Origin: Roseiflexus castenholzii DSM 13941
GTDB lineage: Bacteria > Chloroflexota > Chloroflexia > Chloroflexales > Roseiflexaceae
DNA: 64,000 nucleotides
Direction of reading: 5' to 3'
Assembly (NCBI RefSeq): GCF_000017805.1
Contig: NC_009767.1
Coordinates: 3,534,001-3,598,000 of the forward strand
A model generated the notes under the pieces. That model was not told the DNA's origin. It was given only the letters and a program-made list of their open reading frames with translations, and ran no database searches. Numbering within the stretch: position 1 is the first letter of the stretch; each line of letters starts with the position of its first letter. Positions 9,070 through 18,600 of this stretch are shown piece after piece. The translations under genes were made by a program, and so were the position numbers.

Positions 9070-10146
9070 TTATTGTTCGGCGCAGGCAACACAGATGGCG
9101 AGTGACGCCACAATCGCCATCACATCGTCCAGCTGCGCCCGGCTTAACACCGTGCGCGCCAGCAACCGATCACACTGGCGCGGCGTATCGATCTGAACAC
9201 GGGTCAACCGCAGTCCATCGCTTTCGATCAGATAGCGAATCGCTCCTCTGGGACCCTCAACCGCCGCAGATGACTGACCACGCGATATTTCGTGCGGCAA
9301 TGCCACAACTGGGTCTTCCGCAGGAAGATGTTGCAGCGCGGTCTCGACCAGTTTCGTACTTTCGTAGGCTTCCAACAGGAACACCAGCAACCGGGCGTAC
9401 ACATCGCCGCCTTCCTGCACAATCGGCTTAAAGGCAAGCATCGCATATGCCGCATACGGTTGATCGGCACGGACATCACGCCGGATGCCGGATGCGCGCG
9501 CCATTGGACCGCGCACGCCAAACTGTTCCGCTGCGGTGCGTGGCAGCATACCGACCTCAATCGTGCGTGCCAACAACAGCCGCTGATCGATCAGGCGATC
9601 AATGAAGCGATAGAGATCGGTGCTGATTCCCGGCAGCATTGCCAGCAGGTCGTCTCGGTCGCTCGATGACAGATCGCGTAGCAATCCACCCGGTGCACAG
9701 ACCGGCGGGGGAACGCGCCCTCCGGTCACCTGCGCCAGCATCTCACGAAATTGCCGGGAGAGGGTCTCGAGGTGCGCGCCGCGCTGATCCATGCCAATCG
9801 CAGCAAGCACAGCGCCAGCGGCACGCAGATGAGAGGCGGCTCGTTCCAACTCGGCGGCAACCACCCGGATCAGCGCGGCGCGCGCGCCGATGTCGTATGG
9901 GTACAGACGCTCCAACGCCTGACAGAATGCCAGCGAGTGAGCAAAGGAACACTCACCGCAAATCCGCGCAACCAGATGCAGCACATCGGGCAAAGGCAAC
10001 CGCGAGAGACGCTCAGCGCATTTTCGCTCATTGAACCCGCTCTGATATTCGACATCGACAACGCGATCGCCGGCGATGCGCAGAACGAATCGCTGTGGAC
10101 CGAGCCACGCCGGGTGGAAAGGTCCCAACGTCAACGAATATGGCAC
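9070..10146 (-). CDS. Large (catalytic-type) subunit of a group 4 [NiFe]-hydrogenase-related complex
   Basis: A 358-residue protein, first gene of the operon, starting at GTG 10146 behind AGAGAGA. The N-terminal L1 motif RICGECSFAH matches the RxCGxCxxxH signature of [NiFe] hydrogenases. At the very end, SLAICVACAEQ keeps the second CxxC, but the usual Asp-Pro before it is Ala-Ile. Thus all four nickel-ligating cysteines are present, unlike NuoD, which has none. The protein stops three residues after the last Cys, i.e. at mature length without a peptide for HycI-type processing. There is no fused NuoC domain. It may be an H2 enzyme or a related sulfur or other reductase. Confidence 0.8.
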   Translation of the reverse strand: MPYSLTLGPFHPAWLGPQRFVLRIAGDRVVDVEYQSGFNERKCAERLSRLPLPDVLHLVARICGECSFAHSLAFCQALERLYPYDIGARAALIRVVAAELERAASHLRAAGAVLAAIGMDQRGAHLETLSRQFREMLAQVTGGRVPPPVCAPGGLLRDLSSSDRDDLLAMLPGISTDLYRFIDRLIDQRLLLARTIEVGMLPRTAAEQFGVRGPMARASGIRRDVRADQPYAAYAMLAFKPIVQEGGDVYARLLVFLLEAYESTKLVETALQHLPAEDPVVALPHEISRGQSSAAVEGPRGAIRYLIESDGLRLTRVQIDTPRQCDRLLARTVLSRAQLDDVMAIVASLAICVACAEQ

Positions 10147-10263
10147 ATCCGTTCTCTCTTTATCGCGTGCATCAGAGGCGCATTATATCATGGAATGGAG
10201 CGAAGGCGCAGCATCGCTGCGCCTCCACGGTGTTGTGCGAATGGATTCGGAAGGGAGCGCCTT

Positions 10264-10478
10264 ATACCAATGACGCTTGACGATGCCGCATGCTGGTCAT
10301 TCCGAGCGCAGCGACTGGTCATTCCGAGCGCAGCGACTGGTCATTCCGAGCGCAGCGACTGGTCATTCCGAGCGCAGCGACTGGTCATTCCGAGCGCAGC
10401 GAGGAATCTCAGCGGGTCGTGCACGACCCCTCGCGCTGCTCGGGGTGACCATGCCGGATGGTCACAGGGAATTGGTAT
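10264..10478. repeat. Dispersed palindromic-ended repeat, copy B (expanded, inverted)
   Basis: Bounded by ATACCAAT and ATTGGTAT like the other copies but in inverse orientation. It is 215 bp because one arm (GGTCATTCCGAGCGCAGCGA) is amplified. Its last base overlaps the TAA stop codon of the PPOX-family gene at 10478-10480. Confidence 0.9.
10293..10402. repeat. Five perfect 22-bp tandem units inside copy B
   Basis: The 22-bp unit begins CTGGTCATTCC and ends GCAGCGA; it is repeated five times without visible mismatch. In other copies of the element the equivalent arm occurs once. Confidence 0.95.
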
Positions 10479-10855
10479 TACGCTTCCGGCGTTATTGCGA
10501 GAAAGACCGGCGTCAGGCGCCGGAGTTTCCAGAGCGTTGCAAACATCCAGTACATCACGCCATACTTCTTCGCCAGCGCACGATGCCCGATTTCCTGCTC
10601 GGAAGGATCGAGGATGCGCGCGTGCCCTTCGATAGTCTCGCCAAGCGGTTTCCCACGAGCATCACTCGGCGTCAATTGCACGCGCGGATTGGCACGAATG
10701 CGCTTTGCTTTCCCTGATGTGGCAAGCGTTACCACATAGATGCGATCCCCTTCCTGCGCGAACCAGACCGGCGTCGGCACCGGTTGTCCATTTTTACGGA
10801 AGGTCGTCAGGTTCATATACTGATGACCGGCAAGCGGGGCGAACGGGGTTATCAT
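10478..10855 (-). CDS. PPOX-class (F420/FMN split-barrel) oxidoreductase
   Basis: A 125-residue single-domain protein of the pyridoxamine-oxidase-like split-barrel fold. The stretch YMNLTTFRKNGQPVPTPVWF followed by IYVVTLATSGKAKRIRANPRVQL is typical of PPOX-class F420-dependent enzymes (the Rv2061 type), where the SGKAKRI segment contacts the cofactor phosphate. It probably reduces a small substrate using a flavin or deazaflavin; the substrate is unknown. ATG 10855 has AGGAG eight bases upstream, so an in-frame 138-residue reading is rejected. The stop codon is formed where repeat copy B begins. Confidence 0.85.
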   Translation of the reverse strand: MITPFAPLAGHQYMNLTTFRKNGQPVPTPVWFAQEGDRIYVVTLATSGKAKRIRANPRVQLTPSDARGKPLGETIEGHARILDPSEQEIGHRALAKKYGVMYWMFATLWKLRRLTPVFLAITPEA

Positions 10856-11005
10856 CACCTGCACTCCTCTTCGCTGGCGTAGTGCGCAATTCACAAGAGT
10901 CCTACGTTGATGTCACGACATTGGTTTGCTAAGATTATGGCAATGTCGCCATTCATCAGACGCAATAATACCCCGGCATCAGTATGGGCGGCTGAGCCGG
11001 CTACG

Positions 11006-11119
11006 TCAGGCACGCACGGTCATGCGTAAAGGCATATCTGAGACCCGCTCTTCCTTACGACCTCCGCGCGCCAGATAACCGGTCAGACGACAACGAACAC
11101 AACATCCGTCGTCACGCAT
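11006..11119 (-). CDS. Small Cys-containing hypothetical protein (37 aa)
   Basis: A short ORF preceded by GGAGGAGG seven bases before its ATG, one of the best ribosome sites in the window. The product has 37 residues: MRDDGCCVRCRLTGYLARGG then a basic tail. The CCVRC cluster could bind a metal or form a disulfide. It starts 61 bases after the AAA+ ATPase gene on the same strand, so it may be the last gene of that operon. A longer in-frame ORF to 11254 overlaps the ATPase end and is not favoured. No family is recognised. Confidence 0.5.
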   Translation of the reverse strand: MRDDGCCVRCRLTGYLARGGRKEERVSDMPLRMTVRA

Positions 11120-11180
11120 AACCAGACCTCCTCCGAAACATCTGCGCGCCCGTTCGCTCCTGGTATCAATGAGAAACCCG

Positions 11181-12797
11181 CTAGAGATCGAGCCGAACTT
11201 TCGCGCCGAAATTCTTCTTTTCTTTACTGGGGAAGTACGAGAGGCATGCAGCATCCAGCAAATCCGCCGTCAGGAGCGGCGTTTCCATATTGTAGCGCGC
11301 AATCGAAATGAGTTGATCGAGAATATCGCGCGGTTGACACATACGGAACGGACGTCCATCGGCGCGGAACCACTTCGCTACCAGATAGTCGATGCTGCGA
11401 TCATCGTAGGGCACCTTGCGCACGTTGCACATGATCTTCCAGATTTCGCGCCACTGCTCCTCTGTCGGGTCGATGATCTCGATCTTGAACTTGATGCGGC
11501 GTAGCAACGCATCGTCGCCAAGGTCTTTGGGGTCGAGATTGGTGCTGAACATGATCAACTGGTCGAAGGGAATCTGAATTTTCTGCCCCGTCACGGTGTT
11601 CAGATAGTCGTAACGCTTTTCAAGCGGCACAATCCAGCGGTTGAGCAGATCGAACACCCGCACCTGCTGTCGCCCGAAGTCGTCGATCAAAAAGATGCCG
11701 CAGTTCGCCTTCATCTGAAACGGCGCTTCATAGATTTTCGACGTTTCGTTGTAGATCAGGTTCAACTGCTCAAGGGTCAATTCACCGCCGACAATAACCA
11801 CCGGACGACTGATGCGCACCCAGCGCCGGTCGTATTCGATCTCCTCGTCCCACGGACGGCGCGGCGGCTCGTGGATGACGGCATCGTAGAACTTAATAAT
11901 GGCGCCGTCTGCATACACCGTATAGGGAATGAAGATGTCGTCACCCATTAAATGCGTGATCCGTTCGGCAATCGTTGTTTTACCGTTGCCCGGATAACCG
12001 AACAGCATCACCGATGAAGCGGAGTTGACTGCCGGACCGACCATATTGAGAATGGATTCATCCATCACCAGACCCTCGAAGGCATCGCGGATGTTGCGCC
12101 GGGTCACTTTCACATGGCGCACCGTCTGCGCCTTGACCGAAGCGATCCAGTCATCCAGGACCACCGGGCAGGGACCGACGTACTGTGTTTTATCCAGTGC
12201 GGCCTGCGCTGCTTCGTGCCCGCGAATCGTCAGGACGTACTCATAGTTGATGTCGCCATACCCGCGCTGACCGATGATATCGATCTGCTCGACGTTACGC
12301 AGGTCGGTGATGATCGGTTCGATGATCTGGTAGATCACCCCCATTGTTGCCGCAATTTCGCGCCCGGTTGCGCGCCCTTTGTTGTAGAGAATGCGCAGGA
12401 AGTGTTCCGTCAAAAAGGTGCGGTTAAGTCCGGTCTCCTCAATTGTTTGCGGCGCTTTCGGCATGAATGAATTGTCGAGTTGCGGTCGCGCTTCCTCGTC
12501 GCTCGGCGGCGGATCGCCGAGCAACCGCAGCGCCTGAACGTTCTCGCCGCGCGCCCGCGCTGCGCTGATTAATCGTTCCAGGTCCGAAATGTGCATCTGA
12601 AGATGGAGCATGGCATCGGTATCGTTCTTCGCCTGCGCTTCTTTCATACAGGCATAGACGGCACGCGCCACCGTGTATTTGACGCCGTCGATGTACAGAT
12701 GATGGCAGTACTCGTGGCCCCGCACATAGCAGTCCCGTGGATGGGACGTTTGCTTCACCATTTCGTCGTAGGATCGCTGGTCGAGAAGATAGCGCAT
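11181..12797 (-). CDS. AAA+ ATPase with N-terminal Cys/His segment and winged-helix-like region
   Basis: A 538-residue cytoplasmic ATPase. Residues 1-60 include HPRDCYVRGHEYCHH (19-33), a possible metal site. Residues about 125-200 look like a winged helix (NRTFLTEHFLRILYNKGRA and following). The AAA+ core starts near 245: Walker A GYPGNGKT (267-274), Walker B IFLIDD (368-373), sensor 1 STN (418-420), and arginines LLRRIKF near 433. It ends with a helical lid region. Such proteins remodel partners using ATP; no partner is evident here. AAGAGGA lies before the ATG. Function remains unassigned. Confidence 0.85.
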   Translation of the reverse strand: MRYLLDQRSYDEMVKQTSHPRDCYVRGHEYCHHLYIDGVKYTVARAVYACMKEAQAKNDTDAMLHLQMHISDLERLISAARARGENVQALRLLGDPPPSDEEARPQLDNSFMPKAPQTIEETGLNRTFLTEHFLRILYNKGRATGREIAATMGVIYQIIEPIITDLRNVEQIDIIGQRGYGDINYEYVLTIRGHEAAQAALDKTQYVGPCPVVLDDWIASVKAQTVRHVKVTRRNIRDAFEGLVMDESILNMVGPAVNSASSVMLFGYPGNGKTTIAERITHLMGDDIFIPYTVYADGAIIKFYDAVIHEPPRRPWDEEIEYDRRWVRISRPVVIVGGELTLEQLNLIYNETSKIYEAPFQMKANCGIFLIDDFGRQQVRVFDLLNRWIVPLEKRYDYLNTVTGQKIQIPFDQLIMFSTNLDPKDLGDDALLRRIKFKIEIIDPTEEQWREIWKIMCNVRKVPYDDRSIDYLVAKWFRADGRPFRMCQPRDILDQLISIARYNMETPLLTADLLDAACLSYFPSKEKKNFGAKVRLDL

Positions 12798-12982
12798 GAT
12801 GTCCTCTTCAATGCTGCTCGTCTGACGATTATCCTGCGCCGGTCCGGCGACCCGCGCGCGACACTGCGATTATACAGAGCAGTAGTAACCAATTTCTAAC
12901 CAGGAACGGAAAACCGGAAATCGGGGTCAATACGTGAGGGGACCGAAGCGGCGTTCATAGCAGCGCGCGCTGCAACTTCTGG

Positions 12983-12988
12983 TACAAT
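12983..12988 (+). promoter_or_regulatory. Candidate -10 element (TGGTACAAT) for methyltransferase gene
   Basis: TACAAT with an upstream TGG, 25 bases before the GTG start of the methyltransferase gene. The same TGGTACAAT string precedes the MFS gene at 20909. No convincing -35 is seen. Confidence 0.4.
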
Positions 12989-13012
12989 GCCGCGTGCGGC
13001 GCGTCGTGCCCT

Positions 13013-13915
13013 GTGGTGAATGAATTTCGGTTGCGCCACACAATGGATAACGCACACGTGATGAGTTTCGGTGGATTGTTCGATGCCTGGTACTACCAGA
13101 CCGGATGCGGTTCGCCGTATCAGCGCAATGATCACTGGCTCGGCATTTTCGGCGATCTCGCCGACCGGATTATTGCCGACATTGGGCCGCGCTCGGTGAT
13201 GGACGCCGGATGCGCACTGGGTATGCTCGTTGAGCAGTTGCGCGCCAGGGGTGTCGATGCTGAGGGCATCGATATTTCTGCGTATGCGATTGCTCAGGCG
13301 GACGAATCGGTGCGTTCCTATGTGCGGGTTGGGTCAATCGCTGAGCCGTTCAATCGCCGCTACGATCTGATCGTGTGCATCGAGGTGCTGGAACACATGC
13401 CCCGCGCGGATGCCGAAGCGGCAATTGCCAATATGTGCTCCTGGAGCGACGATATTCTCTTCTCGTCATCGCCGAACGATCATCGGGAGGCAACGCACCT
13501 CAACGTTCACCCGCCAGAATACTGGGCAGAGCAGTTTGCGCGCCACGGCTTTTTCCGCGACGTCGATTTCGACGCGTCGTTTATCGCACCCTGGGCAGTG
13601 CGTTTCCGACGACGCCACGAGCCGCTCCATCGAATCGCGCGTGAGTATGAGCGTCGTTTCTGGGAACTCTGGAATGCCAACCAACAACTCCGAGAACTGG
13701 CAATCGATCAGCGCACTCACCTGGCGCAGGCGGCGGCAGCGCGCGAGGAAGCCGAACGCCTCGCGGAAGAGCGTCGCGCTTACGCGGTGCGCCTCGAAGC
13801 CGAGATTGCCAGAAAGAACGAGCATATCCTGCGGCTCGAACGCCTGATTCGCCACCTCGAAAACGGTACGGTCATGCGTCTCTTGCGCCTGTTGACCGAC
13901 AGGCGCCAACTATGA
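13013..13915 (+). CDS. SAM-dependent methyltransferase with C-terminal coiled coil
   Basis: 300 residues. Class I methyltransferase motif I is SVMDAGCALGMLVEQL (about 62-77), followed by the acidic GIDIS motif and a LIVCIEVLEHMP strand typical of the Methyltransf_11/23 group. Residues about 205-290 form a charged helical coiled coil with many Glu/Arg/Ala residues, ending LIRHLENGTVMRLLRLL, an ending common in polysaccharide-modifying methyltransferases of Chloroflexota. It heads a cluster of glycosyltransferases, so it probably methylates a surface glycan. The start is uncertain: GTG 13013/13016 or ATG 13043; none has a strong ribosome site. Confidence 0.85.
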   Translation: MVNEFRLRHTMDNAHVMSFGGLFDAWYYQTGCGSPYQRNDHWLGIFGDLADRIIADIGPRSVMDAGCALGMLVEQLRARGVDAEGIDISAYAIAQADESVRSYVRVGSIAEPFNRRYDLIVCIEVLEHMPRADAEAAIANMCSWSDDILFSSSPNDHREATHLNVHPPEYWAEQFARHGFFRDVDFDASFIAPWAVRFRRRHEPLHRIAREYERRFWELWNANQQLRELAIDQRTHLAQAAAAREEAERLAEERRAYAVRLEAEIARKNEHILRLERLIRHLENGTVMRLLRLLTDRRQL

Positions 13916-13931
13916 AGGGTTTGAACGGTTT

Positions 13932-15638
13932 ATGCGTCTGGTGATCATCAGCCACGATACGGTAGGTCAGCGAATGGCCGGTCCGGGCATCCGCGCCTGG
14001 GAATTGGCGCGGGTGCTGGCGCTCCACGCCGATGTGATGTTGCTCGCGCCGCAACCTATCGACCTGGTCGCGCCGGGAGTGCGCACCGGTCACTTCATTC
14101 TGGGCAATAGCGCCTCGCTGGTAGAGTATTTGCGCCAGGCGGATGTCATTCTGGCAAACGGATTTTTGCTCGAGTCCCACCCGGAACTGGCAGATGCACG
14201 ACAACCACTGATCCTGGACATGTACGATCCAACGGTGTTGGAGAATATTGAACTCTTCCGCGCCGCGTCACTTCCAGAGCGCCAGGATCGCGCCCGCCGC
14301 GACATTGCGTTGCTCAATCGACAACTCACGGCTGGCGATCTATTCCTCTGCGCCACCGAACGCCAGCGCGACCTGTACCTGGGCGCACTCATGGCTGCCG
14401 GACGCATTACCCCTGATCGTGTCGATGCCGATCCGCTCCTGCACAACCTGGTCACTGTTGTGCCCTTCGGGTTGCCTGCCACTCCGCCGGTGCGCACCGG
14501 TCCCGGCATACGGGGCGTCATTCCCGGCATCGGTGAGACGGATCCGATCATTCTCTGGAACAGCGGCATGTGGGACTGGCTGGATCCATTGACGCTTATC
14601 CGCGCAATGAAGCAGGTTGTGACAGCCATTCCCAACGCGCGCCTGGTTTTCCTGGCGGGCAAACATCCCGGCGGCGCGGCGCCGATGCAAATGCCCGACG
14701 CAGCCCGCGCGTTGGCGTCCGAACTGGATGTCCTCAACCGGCATGTGTTCTTTTATGAGGCCTGGATTCCATACGCCGACCGCGCGAATATCCTCCTCGA
14801 TGCAACCATGGCAGTGACGCTCCACCGCCAACACCTCGAAATGGCATACGCCGCCATTCGCTCGCGGGTGCTCGATTACCTGTGGACCGGGCTGCCGGCT
14901 GTGCTCAGCGACGGCGATCCGGCGGCTGCGCTGGCACGGCAACACGGGTTTGCGCTGGTGACCCCGCCGGAAGACCGGGAAGCGGTCGCGCATGCGATCA
15001 TCACCCTCTTGACCGATGAAGCCAGGCGCCATGAACTTGCCGCACACGCGCGCGCCCTTGCGCCACGGTATACCTGGAACACCGTTGCACAGCCGATCAT
15101 CACGTTTCTCGCTTCCATACCGACTTCCAGGCTGCGCGCCACCGAACGAAGCGAACAGGTTGACGCGGCGCAACACGTGGAAACAGCGCCGCTGACTGCG
15201 CGGCGACAGACGCTTCAGGCGCAGCGCAATAGCGCATTGCAGGCGCTCGAAGCCACTTGGCGGCTTGATCGGTTGACGCCTCCGGCGCAAGGATTGCCGG
15301 GCAAGGCGCGCAACTTCGTTCTGGATCGGATCGTCTGGCCCTTGACTGCATCGCTGATTGCCCGCCAACGCGACCACAACGCTGCGGTTATCCGCGCTGC
15401 CTATGCGATGGCGGAATATCAGGATCATCTCTCGAATGACATCACCCGCCTGATTGCTGCGGTTCGCCTGCTTTCCCATCAGACGCGCGACATCATTGAG
15501 CACATCACCGAACTGCACGAAGCAGACCAGAACCTGCGCACCGCGCTCTATGACGATCCCCCTCCTCCACCGCCGCGCATCATTCCGCCGAAAACGAATA
15601 TCGACACACTAATGGCAGCGGAGCACCATGATGAGTAG
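13932..15638 (+). CDS. GT4-type glycosyltransferase with long C-terminal helical extension
   Basis: A 568-residue protein. The N-terminal Rossmann half opens with MRLVIISHDTVGQRMAGPGIRAWELAR, the donor-independent half of GT-B folds. The second half holds ILWNSGMWDWLDPLTLI and LVFLAGKHPGG, and the sugar-nucleotide loop near AAIRSRVLDYLWTGLPAVLSDGD. The missing classic EX7E is replaced by this diverged loop. Residues about 395-568 are a helical extension with a Pro-rich stretch (PPPPPPRIIPP) near the end. It starts 16 bases after the methyltransferase stop and overlaps the next gene by 11 bases, so the three are one operon, likely for surface polysaccharide. Confidence 0.85.
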   Translation: MRLVIISHDTVGQRMAGPGIRAWELARVLALHADVMLLAPQPIDLVAPGVRTGHFILGNSASLVEYLRQADVILANGFLLESHPELADARQPLILDMYDPTVLENIELFRAASLPERQDRARRDIALLNRQLTAGDLFLCATERQRDLYLGALMAAGRITPDRVDADPLLHNLVTVVPFGLPATPPVRTGPGIRGVIPGIGETDPIILWNSGMWDWLDPLTLIRAMKQVVTAIPNARLVFLAGKHPGGAAPMQMPDAARALASELDVLNRHVFFYEAWIPYADRANILLDATMAVTLHRQHLEMAYAAIRSRVLDYLWTGLPAVLSDGDPAAALARQHGFALVTPPEDREAVAHAIITLLTDEARRHELAAHARALAPRYTWNTVAQPIITFLASIPTSRLRATERSEQVDAAQHVETAPLTARRQTLQAQRNSALQALEATWRLDRLTPPAQGLPGKARNFVLDRIVWPLTASLIARQRDHNAAVIRAAYAMAEYQDHLSNDITRLIAAVRLLSHQTRDIIEHITELHEADQNLRTALYDDPPPPPPRIIPPKTNIDTLMAAEHHDE

Positions 15639-18600
15639 CGCCGTAATCGTACTGACATGGAACGGCGGCGCCGAGGCAATCGCCTGCCTGCAACGGGTGC
15701 GCCAGCTCAACCCGGCGCCCGACATGGTTCTGGTGGTGGACAACGACTCGCGCGACGGCACGCCGGAGCAGATTGCTGCCCTTTTTCCCGATATTACGCT
15801 GATCCGAAATGCGCAGAACCTGGGATATGCCGGTGGGATGAACATCGGCATCCGCGCATTGCTGGCGCATGAATCGCCGCCGGACATCATCGTTCTGCTC
15901 AATCAGGACACGCTGGTTGATCGAGAATGGCTCGGCGCGATCACCGCTCCGTTTTGCGATCCTGAAATCGGCGCCGTGGGATGCAAGATCCGCTACCCCG
16001 ATGGCACGATTCAGCATGCCGGTCTCACCCTCGACTGGCCCCTGGCGTTTTCCCGCCATGTTGGGAGGTACGAGCCGGATCGTGGGCAGTACGATGCACC
16101 GCGCGATGTCGAGTTCGTCACGTTTGCGGCGGTTGCCCTGCGACGCCAGGCGCTGGAACGTATTGGATTATTCGATGAGGGGTATCGCCCCGCTTACTTC
16201 GAGGATGTCGATCTCTGCGCGCGACTGCGACGTGCTGGCTACCGCATCCGCTACGAGCCGCGCGCAACCCTGACGCATCGAGAATCCACGTCGCAGCGAG
16301 ATGACCTGGTGCGCAGCGCCATCGCTCACCAGGGTCGTTTACGCTTTGTGTTGAAAATGTATCCGTTCGAAGCGATCACCGGCGCATTCGCTGAAGCCGA
16401 ACAGGCCTTTCTCGTTCAACACAGCAATCCACCAGAGTGTCGCGCCCTGCGCTGGGCGTATGACCGAACGCTTGCTGAAATGACGGAAATCCTCCATGCC
16501 CGGCGCAATTGTGATCCTGACATGCCTTCGGATACGCTGATGACGCTGCGCGCATTGTTGCTCGATCTGCGCCATACTCTGGACACGCGCCTGCTCCAAC
16601 GGCTCCGCGCGCGAGCGGAAGAAATCAGCGATCTTGTGACAGACTATATCGACTCTCTGGCGGTGCGCTATACGCTGCTGAGCCAACCACCAACGCGCCT
16701 CGACTGGAGCGAGTCGTTTCTGATTGACCTGAAAGTGGAAAATAGCGGATTCGCTCCCTGGCGCGGCATCGGCGACCACCCGGTCCGATTAGGCTATCAG
16801 TGGATCGATCAGGCAGGGACGCGCCACGCAGGGCGTCACCGGTCTGCAATTCCACAATCCGTGCATCCTGGAGAGAGCATTCGTCTTGCGCTGCGCATCG
16901 ATCCGCCGCCCGCACCCGGAATGTGGCGGTTGCAGATCGAATTGGTCCGAGAATATATCGACTATTTCAGCACCTATGGCATCCAACCCCTGTTCCTGAA
17001 TATTGAGTATGTCCTTGAGCCAGCGCCGCGCGCCGTGATTCTTAGTTTTGCCATCGCCGCACACGACGCGGTCGGCAGCAATATTCTCGCCCAGGTTCAG
17101 GCGCTCCGCCAGACGGGTTACCGCGTTCTTATTCTGGCGGAATACGCTGACGAACGGCTCCCGACTGACACGCTGCTTGCGACCGTTACGACCAGACGGA
17201 ATCTTCTGCATGAGCATCCGGCGGTTCTTGAGCACATGCGACGCGCGGCTGTCATTATTGCGCATTATCCGCTTTACTACGATCTCGTTGAATTGATCCG
17301 CAGCGCGGGCGACAGCGTGGTTATTCTGGACTATCACGGCATCACACCGCCGGAAATCTGGGGCATCGAAACGGTCTATTATTATTCCAGAATGGTGCGC
17401 GGCATCACCATGCTTTCGCTGGCGCAATACGCCGATTATGCCATTGGGCATAGTTTCTTGACGTGCGCTGAACTGATCGCAACCGGGGTCATTGATCCTG
17501 AACGGATCGAGCAGATTCCCTGCCCAATTGCCGCGCATCCGACGCTCGCCGGTCCGCCTGCGCCCGAGATAGTCGAACAATTCGGCCTGCGCCATCAGCA
17601 CGTGCTCCTCTATGTTGGTCGCATAGCGCGCAGCAAGCGCATCCACATGCTCGTCCAGGCGCTGCCAATCATTCTGTCGCGCCACTCCAGGACCATGCTC
17701 GTGCTGGTTGGCGACTATCGCCCTTCGATCTACCGGCAGTATGCCTACGAGATTGAAGCGCACGCGCGCGCACTGGGGGTTGACGCGCATGTTCGGCTGA
17801 CCGGTCAGGTGGACGATGAGACCCTTGAGCAACTGTACCGCGCCTGTGCCATGTTCGTCACCGCCAGTCTCCACGAAGGGTTCTGCATGCCAGTTGCCGA
17901 GGCGATGGCGCGCGGTCGTCCGGTAGTTGCAACGCGGGTCGCCGCCCTGCCCGAAACGGTGGGAGACGCCGGATTGCTGTTTGATCCTGACAATACGGCG
18001 GATCTGGCGGCACATGTGTGTCGGTTGCTCGACGATCTGCCTCCTCTCGAAGAAGCGAGCGACCCGCTGGCGGTCTTGCGCCTTGCGCCTGCCACCGAAG
18101 AAGATTTTGCCAGGCTGCACGAGCGCAAAATCGGCATCGTCACGCCGCGCTATGGCGTAGATGTGCTGGGAGGCGCAGAAAGCGGAATCCGCGGATGGGC
18201 GGAACAACTGGCTGCGCGCGGTTATACTGTTGAGGCGCTGACCACAACCACCATTGATATGGTCAACTGGGGAGATCATACGTCTCCCGGAGTCGAACAT
18301 CTGAATGGTGTCACCATCCGAAGGTTTCACACATCCAGTGTGGACAATCGACCATTCCATGCCCTGCGGTTGAAGGTTGACCGCGGCGAACGCCCGCGCT
18401 TCTGCGAAGAAGAACGCTTTATGGAAAGCAACCTGCGGAGCGCCGATCTCGAACGCTTTATCGCTGAACACGCCGCAGAGTACGCCTGTTTCCTCGTGAC
18501 GCCATATCTGTTCGGAACCAGTTACTGGGCAATCCAGCGGGCGCCGGACCGCTCAATTCTCATCCCTTGCCTGCACGACGAACCGCTGGCGCGGCTCAGC

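Noticed and set aside
10293..10402. Possible CRISPR array
   Set aside because: Units are directly abutting with no spacers; it is an internal tandem expansion.
16789..18471. 560-residue minus-strand open frame
   Set aside because: Antisense to the glycosyltransferase fusion with no domain or ribosome site.
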